This document shows positions 36,818-48,800 of a stretch of DNA of 64,000 bases, one piece after another. Numbering within the stretch: the first letter of the stretch is position 1; each line of letters opens with the position of its first letter. Position numbers and translations under genes: made by a program. A model generated the notes under the pieces. The model saw nothing but the letters and a program-made list of their open reading frames with translations. It ran no database searches and had not been told where the DNA came from. Source of the stretch: Paraescarpia echinospica (Eukaryota > Annelida > Polychaeta > Sabellida > Siboglinidae); NCBI GenBank assembly GCA_020002185.1, contig CM034535.1, positions 67,988,318 to 68,052,317 of the forward strand, given 5' to 3'.

Positions 36818-39800
36818 CTACAAAAATTATTGCATCATCATATAATAAACATTCAAGCGAACATTTTCACAATAACTGTCAACACAACAAAATACCCTTC
36901 TGCCAGAAGAGGTAACTAAAGAAACTCCTTGGTGCGATATTATGTGCCAGATACACCTAGATGTGGGGCACTGTTTCGAGGATGTTCGACGAAGATTATA
37001 CAACTTCAAACGGATGTTTGCAACACCATGCTTGTTTTCTAAGACTGTTCCAAACTACATAAACCATCTGCTGATCAACTGCGGATGGTTTATGTAACTT
37101 TGAATAATCATAAGAAACGTGCGAACCCGTAACCATGGGGAATAAAAATAGCGCTACAGATCCTTCCTGGGGATATGAAAAAGTTGTTCGTGAACCCAAG
37201 TAAAAAAGTGCCTCATATGCAGTGTCTTGGAAGACTAACATAACATGCACAAATTAGCTTGACCATAGTTACATACTCAAACTAGCTTGACCATAGTTAC
37301 ATACTCTGGTGGAATTACACTGGACTTAAAAAGAGGTACCACAAATAAATAAGACAATTCCACAAATTTTACAAAAACATTATTTAAAACTTTGCAATTT
37401 CCTTCTTGTGGGCTTCAGATGTTTACTCACCGTCAAAGTCTAAGAACGACTCCTCCTCGTCCTCTTTGTCGGCGTCATAGCCGGACTGCACAGACTCATC
37501 CAAGAGGGCGCTGTTGTCAGCGGGGGACTCGAGCGTGGGCGTTGCGGCGTCCTCACGGTCGTAGACTGTGTGGCTCGGCCGTCTGAACAACAAGGGTCAA
37601 GTCTTAGAACAAGTAACACACATACAGTCAGACGCACAGACTCCCAAAACACTTCCACCTGAGGCCAAGTGAAACTAATTTCATCGGATATCGATCAGAG
37701 ATGATCCCTAACATGGAGATTCATCTCGATGTGTAGAAAGAGTTCTCTTCCAGAACTGCACATTGACAAATTATAATGATGCCCTGAACTTTGACCTTTC
37801 TACATGATATGATACAATCTGCTCAATCTGTTCTAAAAATCAATCAAATAATTATGCCCCCAAATCCCCCGAGTGTAACCAAAGCATATTCTCATACCAT
37901 ACACACCAGTGCAAATGCGTATTCATTGTGAATACTCAACAATATCGTGCCAGATGTCAAGAGGGTGATCATATAAATTTGCAACGTACGATAATGCTGG
38001 GATCATAATACCATAGCTATCCATCGAATGGACACACATTAACACAGACTGACACAACTGTGGACATACTAACTGCACAGCATGGTGGTAATGTCTTGGC
38101 AACCATGTCACATCAGTCATGTCCCACTGCTAGACTGGGCATTGGTCGGGTGGACGATCCAATATACGTTTTTGTTGCCTACAACACCATCCCTACCAAA
38201 CCAGCTTGTACCTTTGTGTGATGCTGCTACGTCGCTTGTTCGTACGACAGGGCGACATGATGAGATCATTGGCAGCGCAGTCCATCTTGAGTTCGTCCAC
38301 TGTGTCGACCGTGGCCACGACCTCTTCGCTGACCCCCAGTGTACTGCACAATTCCGAGTGTGACATTGCAGCTGTCGCACCGACACCGCAAAACTTCTCC
38401 GCCAGGTAGCGCTGCTTGACAGCCTGCAGCACCATCTCTCGGTGGTCGACCATCGCGTTCGCTAGGAAGCTACAAAAACAGAGAAATGTTCCAATTAAGA
38501 ATAGTTGCATAAAACGTTAGGCAACATGTTGGATCACCATTAAAGAAAAACATTGATATACAGAAAATGGTGTTTTGTATTTTGTGTGCATTTGTTATCC
38601 AACTCTTCAATGCTTTGTCTCAATGCTAAATTTCTGGGTTTCATCTGACCCACAAAAAGTTCTGTAGTTTGGTTTCATTGACGGGGTTATGGGTTCGTAC
38701 CAGACGCTTGACAATTGTTCGTAATGCTATGCATGTTTTCTATGCTTGTTCAAAGTTACATAAATAATCCTCAACAGATAGTTGGACACATTATATAGGT
38801 GAGTGAGTAATCTTCGTCGGCATGTACGAATACTTCATGAAAGTATCTCATCTGCCTGTGTGTATGTAGAGCCATGTGGCATCTGTCTGTGTGTATGTAG
38901 AGCCATGTGGCATCTGCCTGTGTGTATGTAGAGCCATGTGGCATCTGCCTGTGTGTATGTAGAGCCATGTGGCATCTCAAACAAAGGACACGGTTATTCA
39001 GTTTCTGATCTAACAAAGATGATCATCTAAAGCCACTTACTAGCTACCAAATTATCACTTCTGGAGGATGGATAGTTTTGTTATTTATAATGATCATAAT
39101 AAATTCCAGCCCTTCGAAATAAACCTCTGTTGGACTGTCTGCAGATGTGTTACGCACCATTTATCGTTTAGTTGTTGTACGCAGCCTGCCAGCTGTCGCA
39201 TACTGAAGCCAGTCAACTGATGCAGCTCTGGAGACCATGGTACTTCTATAACAAAACATGTCCAACTCATCACTCTCAACTTGTCGATTGCAGCAACATT
39301 TGTAAACTCCCTCCCTATGCAACTCATTCAGCACATCGTAAATCGTGTTCATTGATATTCAAATATGTAGTGGATGAATACTATAATTTACTTGTGCAGT
39401 CAGTTTAATAAAAGAATGTAGTTTTCTTAATGTCATCAACAGAACCTATGTTGACTGTATGAAAATGTGAACAGTCTTATTTGATAGCATACAGCACCAG
39501 ACAGTTCTATCCAAGTTACGAATAAACTAGCCAGAAATAATTCAGTGCTTTGTCCAATTATTTTGTCAAGAACTAAATAACGCATTTGCACAAATATGCC
39601 ATAGTAAATATTAGATAAGAATTTAATAAATTGAAGAAGTCGGTTAAAAGGTGCATCCTTATGTTGGTTCTGTTGCTCTCCACACTACTCTAGCATCCTC
39701 TATGAGTCTACAACATGTATCTGTGTAGGTTGTCGGCTACTTGGTTGCCATGACAACTCACCTGTCCGATGGAGGAGTCGGGCGAGCAGCACGCATGCGG

Positions 39801-42800
39801 TGGCGACCTCTGCCTGCGAGTACGTGCCGATGTCACACTGCAGCAGCACCAGCTCACAGACGTACTCCGCGAGACACTGCGTACGACGGTCATTGTCAGC
39901 GGCCAGGCCAACAACCTCCACAAGGTCAAGACTTGTTACCACCTGGAGGCAGGATTGTAATTATCAACCAGGCCCTTAGCCAGACCTGTTGCCCCGTTTG
40001 GAACAGGTTTTTTTTTTAAATCGCAATGGAATTTTATTTTTGATTTAACAGGTCTGTTTGTCCAGATATAAGGTAAAAAAGTGTTTGCATTTTTTTAAAT
40101 CGGGCCATGTACTAAGGGTGAAATCAAGTGCAGGAGTGTAGTTTGAAGTTTGAGTATTTTGCGAGGCTCAAGGTGGGTGCAGTTGGAGGCTTTTGGTGAG
40201 CCTTAAGGGGGGTGCAGTCGTGGAGGTTTTCGGAGAACCCACAAGGGGGTGGGGGTGAAAGTTTTCGGACAGTCGAAAAGAGGGGTGCAGTTGTTGGAGG
40301 TTTTCGGAGAGCCTCGGCATCCTTACTATTCACCACGTTCCAACACCATTGCATTGGCATGTGCAATGGGTTTTTCATTAGCATAACAGGTAAAAAACAT
40401 GAGAACGGATAAATTGGAAAATTTCATAATCCTGGTAAGGGCGTGTTACCAACGACAGACTTCAATTCAAACCACAAATCAGGCGTTTACTTGTGATTGA
40501 ACCACAAAAGCATGTAGCAAAGACACGGGCAAAGTGAGGTGAATGAAACTGCACAACATTTATTAGTCAAACTCTCATCCCCGCGATCAACAGTGCAGCG
40601 CTCTTACACTAGACCACTGCGCCCCACTAGTAGACGTACCCTGATCTGTCCGTGCAGCGTAGCAGTCACCTCCCCCATCATCCTCACTACGTCCTCGTAC
40701 TTGTACGTGTTGTCTGTCAGCCACGCCGCCTCCCGGATCGTGATGATGTCCTTGCCCAGGAACCTGCAAAACCACAAGTTTACTTCTTCATGCCACACTT
40801 TCCTCACTAGTTTACAAGACTACGTAAAAACTTAAATCCACTTGTCACTATCATAGTCGGAGGCAGGCGGTGGCAACCACAATTTTATGGAACTGGTCTT
40901 TGATGTTGTCTGGTTCCCACAAACAAGACAGGTATAGACAGGAAACGGGATAAAGTAGAATTGATTCAGCAAACTCTATCATAAGTTTGTGATGGCAATA
41001 TACCAAATATTTGTATAAAATGATTAACACCCCTGTCTTGAGAGGATGTAACAAGATGGTTAAACGCACCTTAAACCTTGTAAAGATTTTGCCAGATCGA
41101 TTATAAATAATAGATTAATCTGAATACATAACAACGAATATCATTTCCTAATTGTTACGACACTAAAAATGTGTGCATATGCGCATTCAAATACCGAGCA
41201 TGGCGAACATAATTTGTTGTGATTGACTGGGAAAATGAGTGATCGTGCCTGTGAACCAGGGGCTTAGCCAGAGACCAGGGTAATTCTTCCCATCTTCAAG
41301 GCTGATTAAGACAGGTAATTGCAACTAATATGATGGATGGAATTTAGAGGGGGCCAGTTGGCCACTAGACTAACTAATAGTTCCAAGTCTAGGGGGGTCA
41401 AATTAATTATCATTGGCACAACGGGTAAGGAAACAAATCAAATGTATCACTATTAATTAAATAAACTGCTCAAATGTCACCGGTTTGTCATTAAAAAACT
41501 AAACCTGGCCAATAATGGCTGTTATTGGCTCGAATGGTTTCCACGCAAGCCGTTTGCATGCTAAAAAGCACTTTTGATTAAAAAAGAACTGGCAAAAAAT
41601 TATTTCTGGCTAAGAGCCAGGTGTGACCCTGATACCCACCTGGAGCAGAGGACCATGGCTGAGACCCCGAGCAGCTGGAGCCTGGAGCGGGTGGTCTGGT
41701 GGAGCCGCAGATAGCGGTCCACCATGCTGATGGCCATGTGCAGCGTCAGAGTCGCAAAATCCTTCATGCACGCCACTTCAACCAGCCAGTCCAGCAGGAT
41801 GTACCTGGCAAAACAAACTCGTTCATCTGAACCGGCAAATTTTGGCTGTGACTGGGGCATCATTCGCAATACATAATCTTCGCACATTTATTTACACGAT
41901 CACACTTTATTACATCAATAAAAATAAACCATCTGCTCCAATGGCAACAGTCACTGTCAGTGTTGCATCACTTCTGTGTACATATCACATAATAAATTCA
42001 GTTTAACTTGAAAGAATACTGTAAAACTAAAACAAAAAATACAATGTGACATTATATAGAACTATTATCACCTCGGGGGCTTGAAACCTTAGCTGGCTGT
42101 CCTTAGCATTTAGTGGATTTGGTTGTGCCCGAGGCTCAGTGCTAAGGCTGGTATTGCCAGGAATCAGGCATACATGATACCACGATAAATGTGCATTTGA
42201 ACGCCGATAACATGTGTTTCACTTTTCAACTGGCGATGTAAACAACACATCGGTGTGCGACAATGTGGACGCCATCCAGTGTCTTTGCTCTCATTCTGCC
42301 ATGGCTGTATTACATTTACAAGACCCACAGATGCAGCCATGGTCTTTTGCAACGCTATCAGTAACAAATGTTTGACAGTATAAAAAATGTGATTGATATC
42401 TTTCCATCATGGAACAGGATGAATATGCACTAGCGTTTTATCATTGCCTGCCATCCGTATCCAATGTGTAACAAGATCGCTTATTAGGTGAATAATTAAT
42501 GATCCCCGCCATTCGCCAATCAAGTGTGCGGACACAAATGAATTCAGCGGTGCATACACTCGCTGTTGTTTAATTAGTTGTAAATTAAAAAAACACGAAA
42601 CAGATGGCACAAACTGGCCCAACAGTTTTAAAAAAGGCGCTGGCAAGCGTTAATTTCGAGGTCTGTTCTAAAATATTCTGAAAAAACTATTTGGATTGAC
42701 GGGTTAACCTGGTTCGTCTACCTGAATGGAAAAACAGTCATATTTACCTCCTACAGCTCAGATCGGTAACAGAGGGAGGAGATATCCAGTGTGGGTAAGT

Positions 42801-45800
42801 CAGACTAACACAGACACATTTGTTCGACAAACTACATTAATGTTGATGTGTAAAAAACATAATTTTAATGATACCTCATGGACGGCGTGAGGTTGCGACT
42901 CCTCATCACGGACTGAAGGTCGCTGGGGGGCAGTGACTGCATGAAGTTACACACGAATGCGGTCGCATGCGACGGCGCTATGCCGCCGTACTGGTGCCGT
43001 GCATAGCACCGGCACAGTGCCAGCTGAGCGTCTATGTGTCCAAGACTGGCAACATCTCTCAGTTCACGCAGACACTGCAGCTCCGCGCTGAGATCAAACG
43101 ACTGCAAGAAAGAGTATAATATTTATAGTACTAATAATTTAAATAATAATTTTACTTCAATTCTCTGCGCCATAAGTGTGACCATTATTGACAGGTATTC
43201 AGTTGCTTCTTGAACATGCAGTGAACCAGATAGTGGTAAATAGGTGCTTAGGTAGTACTGACATCAACTGTTTTGTCAATTCCATTTCCACCTGGCAAAT
43301 CAATTCTAATCCCAAATGATTAGTTCCAATTAAAATAACTTTCGAAAATCAATTCCAATTCCGGAATGGAATGTTGATGCAGAATCCAAAAGGGATTTCC
43401 AACAAATATGTCGAAATTCAATCATATATAATCATTCTGATTAATTTAGCAATGCAAACAAGACATGTACAATAAAGAGAAATCAAGCTAATTTGTAAAC
43501 AACCTAGATATTAATCAATAAACTGTCTGAAACAAACACAATTCCAGGATGCCTGTTTGTTTAATTTAAAAGTTCTCAAGATGATTACAGATTTAGGCCA
43601 ACCAGACGTGTCCAAGATGAAAATATGCATGTAGTTACATTATCTACTACACACAGAATATGCTTGTAGTTACATTATCTACTACACACAGAATATGCTT
43701 GTAGTTACAACAGTATCTACTACACACATAATATGCTTGTAGTTACAACATTATCTACTACACACAGAATATGCTTGTAGTTACATTATCTACTACACAC
43801 AGAATATGCATGTAGTTACAACATTATCTACTACACACAGAATATGCTTGTAGTTACAACATTATCTACTACACACAGAATATGCTTGTAGTTACAACAT
43901 TATCTACTACACACAGAATATGCTTGTAGTTACATTATCTACTACACACAGAATATGCTTGTAGTTACAACATTATCTACTACACACAGAATATACTTGT
44001 AGTTACAACATTATCTACTACACACAGAATGCAGTTTACCAGCGGAAAATACAAGAAAACTGATCGTAAAACCAATATATTCACTGTTTGTTAACTTAGC
44101 TGACTTTTCTCCGACAGGTAAAAACCACAAAGACACAGGGAACGTGTGATTCAGAGAAAGGAAAGAGTGCATACCCTCTTCCTGCTTGTGTACTGCCACA
44201 GCAGGTAACACGCGACAGGGGAGCGCTGGCGGGCAGCGGTTGCTAGGTAATTCATCACTTGCTGCTCATTCTCCTCCACATTCAGCAGCTCGAGCGTCTT
44301 CGCAAGGCAGATGAGGAGACATGGGTCAGGTCGCTGAAACAATACACCAGGTCACATCAGATGAGGGGACATGGGTCAGGTCGCTGAAACAATACACCAG
44401 GTCACATCAGATGAGGGGACATGGGTCAGGTCGCTGAAACAATACACCAGGTCACATCAGATGAGGGGACATGGGTCAGGTCGCTGAAACAATACACCAG
44501 GTCACATCAGATGAGGGGACATGGGTCAGGTCGCTGAAACAATACACCAGGTCACATCAGATGAGGAGACATGGGTCAGGTCGCTGAAACAATACACCAG
44601 GTCACATCAGATGAGGGGACATGGGTCAGGTTGCTGAAACAATACACCAGGTCACATCAGATGAGGGGACATGGGTCAGGTTGCTGAAACAATACACCAG
44701 GTCACATGAGATGAGGGGACATGGGTCAGGTCGCTGAAACAATACACCAGGTCACATCAGATGAGGGGACATGGGTCAGATCGCTGAAACAATACACCAG
44801 GTCACATCAGATGAGGGGACATGGGTCAGGTCGCTGAAACAATACACCAGGTCACATGAGATGAGGGGACATGGGTCAGGTCGCTGAAACAATACACCAG
44901 GTCACATCAGATGAGGGGACATGGGTCAGGTCGCTGAAACAATACACCAGGTCACATCAGATGAAGGGACACAGGTCAGGTCGCTGAAACAACACACCGG
45001 GTCACATCAGATGAGGGACATGGGTCAGGTCGCTGAAACAACACACCAGATCACATCTTTAGTTTGTAGCAGACATTAAACAAACATAAACCAATTGTTC
45101 ATAACATCAGTTAGTGCAACTGTTTCAGGGTACGCCATCCAGTTCAGGACATTTTTTTAACTTGTCTTATGAAAAACTGCCAATTTAACATTATAACAAA
45201 CGTCTTTACAAATACTTCATATTTACACAATTACAGTAAAATCATGTTTAGTAACCACAAAATATTGTTCGCAATTTGACTGTTGTGCCTGTGAATGGTA
45301 TAAAAAACATTAAATTGTATTACGAAGGCATGTGATGCTAAGTGCAAGTTCCTGAAACAAACAAAGGATCACACCCAAGAACAAACGCAACTCACCTTCT
45401 TGACGTACTGCGTCATGTTGGTGAAGACACACTCCTTGCAGCAGGCCCCGCTGGAGGCCCACGGAGGGCGGATGAAGAGCCAAGTGAAGGGGGTTGTGTG
45501 GGGGGTGAGACACTCCACCTGACAGAACATCTCGGCCGCCTTCTCCCCATTCACCGTGATCCGTCGACCCTCAAAGTCCCCGGGCACTGCGCGCACACAA
45601 CACTCGTTTTAAAACTGCTCAGGAAAGATGTGCTCATAATTGTGGTAATTTTCAAATTGATAGGCCTGCATAAATTTTGATATGCTATAATTGGTAAATT
45701 TATTTTAATAAATTTTCTATAAGCAGTAAATTGACTGATGTTTTTCGAATTGTAATGAATCTTATTTATTATTATTTTGACAAAATTTAATAATATATAT

Positions 45801-48800
45801 TTCCATATATGTTAATGATCAATCTAAATGTGTTGTCTTTTGGAACATTCAAAAACCATCTGCCTGGTAGAGAGAAAAAGACAGAACATTGTACATGTCA
45901 CAACAACGAAGAACAATTACAATGAAATGCTGCTTACATCCTTCGTTGTACAGGTAGGCAATTCCCAACTTGATTAGTGCTTCCACATTTCCGTATTTTG
46001 CAGCTCTACAAATGAAATAAATCCTTGAGAAAAATATACTATCTGATGGATCTTTAACCCATTTTATCCGAGATACAATTCTAGTTGTAGTTACCCTTTT
46101 TATCCGGGATACAATTCTAGTCGTAGTCTGCACTTGGCATGGAAATCCCGCCCCGTAGTGTTATGGATCCTTATTGGTTGATTAACATTGAATGACATCA
46201 GTATCTTGTCATCACTGGGAAACGAACGAATCACCAAATCAGCGCTGTTCATTGGTTATTCAACGTAGAAGTCGGCTAACCCCACGTAAATCGAAACCAA
46301 AAATGGCGGACAAGTCGCAAACATAATCAAATTTCAAAATTTTTTGAAGGATAACTCTGGTAATTTACTTCATACTGGTGATAACAAGGAGGCAGACAAG
46401 TGGACAGACGATATAATATGCACGGGCATGCTAACTGATGCGATATTTATCCGTGAAAATGTACCTTGAAGGTTTCGAATTGAAGTAAACCGACAACGGC
46501 ACCTATTTTTACGATACGTGAACAAGTTTTACACCGTTGTTTTCGGGGGGCAATGGTGTATAAAATAAAATCAACTTGCTCATTGAGATGTTGCCTCCTT
46601 CATGGAGAAAATGTCTGGTGAAAAGTAGTGACTAAACACAACACAAATTTTAATTTGTTGGGAAATGTTTTGCCATATGCCACATATAGTAAATGTTATC
46701 AAACTAATTTGTCAATATAACTTCATAGCTTATTTCATCTGCTTTGTAATGGTATATCACATTTAAATTGATTGAGAAATAATAAAGTTATGTCCATTTT
46801 AAAAGAAAGCCTGTCATTTTCTGATGCTAACAAAGTGATTTCTTGGACATGGTCAGAAACTGGCTGAAACTTGTCTGCACCAGCTTCAGGATAAAATGGG
46901 TTAAAAGTGGGAGAAACAATACTTTGTGAAAACCCAGTCTTGTGTGCACAGAGAAATAACCTCGCATGAATGTACGACAGCAGTACAAAGGGTATGACAA
47001 TACATCAAATTATCAAAGCATCATAATAGGCGATGTGATGTTGCAATATTATCAACAACAAACTATCAAAAGATATTCTCGATAGTATACTCTGGTACTT
47101 AACTATTTTTTTCACAAAGCCAAAACAGATTTTGATCATTTCATAATCATACATAATTATTATGTCACTTAATACTAATTTTTAAATACCTGAAATAATT
47201 ATCAATCAAACAACGTTGTAATCGACTGTTTTTAAAATGTATTATTTTTACTTTTTTACCCAACGTCAACATTGATCACCATTCTGAACCAACTACAATC
47301 AAGGCTATCAATTAAGGTTTCTGACTGCTTTCCTGACTACTGGTATTCTCTATTCCATGATATTGTTACAATAGCAATAAAACTACAGCAACAGCATCGC
47401 AAAGATATTTCATATGTATTATAAAAGTATCGCAATAGTGGAACTCTCCCAAATATTCAACTGTAAGCAGTATCCTGGCTGTGAGCAAGGTGTGATGAAG
47501 TATTGTCATACCTTTCAAAGTGCTGAATGTTAGGTTGGGTCGGCCAGGCGTCCATGAAACTGACCACAGACCACACCGAGTAGTGGCTGTCGATGAGATC
47601 ACGAAAACACGGATGTGCCTGCAATGAATAGCAACATTCATGAGATATACATGCATGCAAAATACACATCAGCAGACACTATTATTATAGGAATGTCAGC
47701 AGAAATAACTGAACATTAAATTACACTGTGTGCATATTGTGCTGACTTTCAAAATAACATTCACACATTTTATGAATGTGTTTTGATGAACATGTTTTAT
47801 TTTAAAAACTAACTGACTGGTATAGATATGTTTAGATTGTCAAGTCTATATGGCACGTGGATGAGAACTGAGTGATACAAGTGTTAATGGGTAACCTGTT
47901 AATGATATATCCTTCAAGTCATCCATTGAATGCAATGGAAATGTACGACTACACATTAACATAATCGCAGGGGTAGAACTACCCACTAGTCCGTACACTA
48001 GTAAAGATTACGGCGGACTAGTAAACCTGCCTACCAACTAGTCCGGCTGTCTAGTAAAAATAAGCCTGTTGCATTGCCTGGATGACACTGTTTTTTTTTG
48101 TGGTTGAAATAAAATTGTTGCGATTAAAATTTGTGTTATGTTTTGATATTTGCAGGACTAGTAAACGTTTTGATGGACTACTAAACTTTTGTCTTTATTA
48201 GTCCTGCTGTCCAATAAAATAAATGCTGAAGTTCTACCCCTGTAATGGTATCATTAGAATACATGTTTGCCCGCCAAACTGTGCATCAGAGCTGCCAACC
48301 CATCAATTCACCTATCAGTAGTTATCAAGTGATTTGTCAATAGCATTTGTATTTTGACAGTAGCCACACAATATCTACACAAAGAATAAGCTTTTTTGAA
48401 TCCAACAGATTTATCCGTCAAATTAAAACAATATACACACTTTCAATTTCTGTCACTGAAACAAACAAAAATGGCATTTTCAACTTTCACAGTTTCAGTT
48501 CAGACTCTTTCCTTTTCTCCCAGTCCCAATCATTTATCCTTTTTCAGAGAAGATGATGTCGCCCCCTTGCACTTCTTAAGGAGGGCATCAGGCAGCTCTG
48601 CGTCGTAGCACTTCGCTCCCTTGGTCTTCAGAATCATCAGGACCTCAAGTGTGTCTGGTCCCAATGAAGAGCGGAAGTCTATCCGACTCGCTGCATGTCG
48701 GATTGGCAATCATTGCTATCTCGCCATTCTTATCAATGTATCTGACAACCATTGGAAAGAATATATCACCCCCCCCCTCCTGGCTGCCATCTGTACCGAT

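Noticed and set aside
38193..38211. CCNF ending at YKLVW after exon 12
   Set aside because: A donor lies at AAAG/GTACAAG and exons 13 and 14 continue in phase with the conserved SGY-acidic block.
46310..46330. Alternative CCNF or other gene start at AAAAATGGCGGAC
   Set aside because: The frame stops after six codons (MADKSQT then TAA-type stop) and it lies inside the piggyBac-like element.
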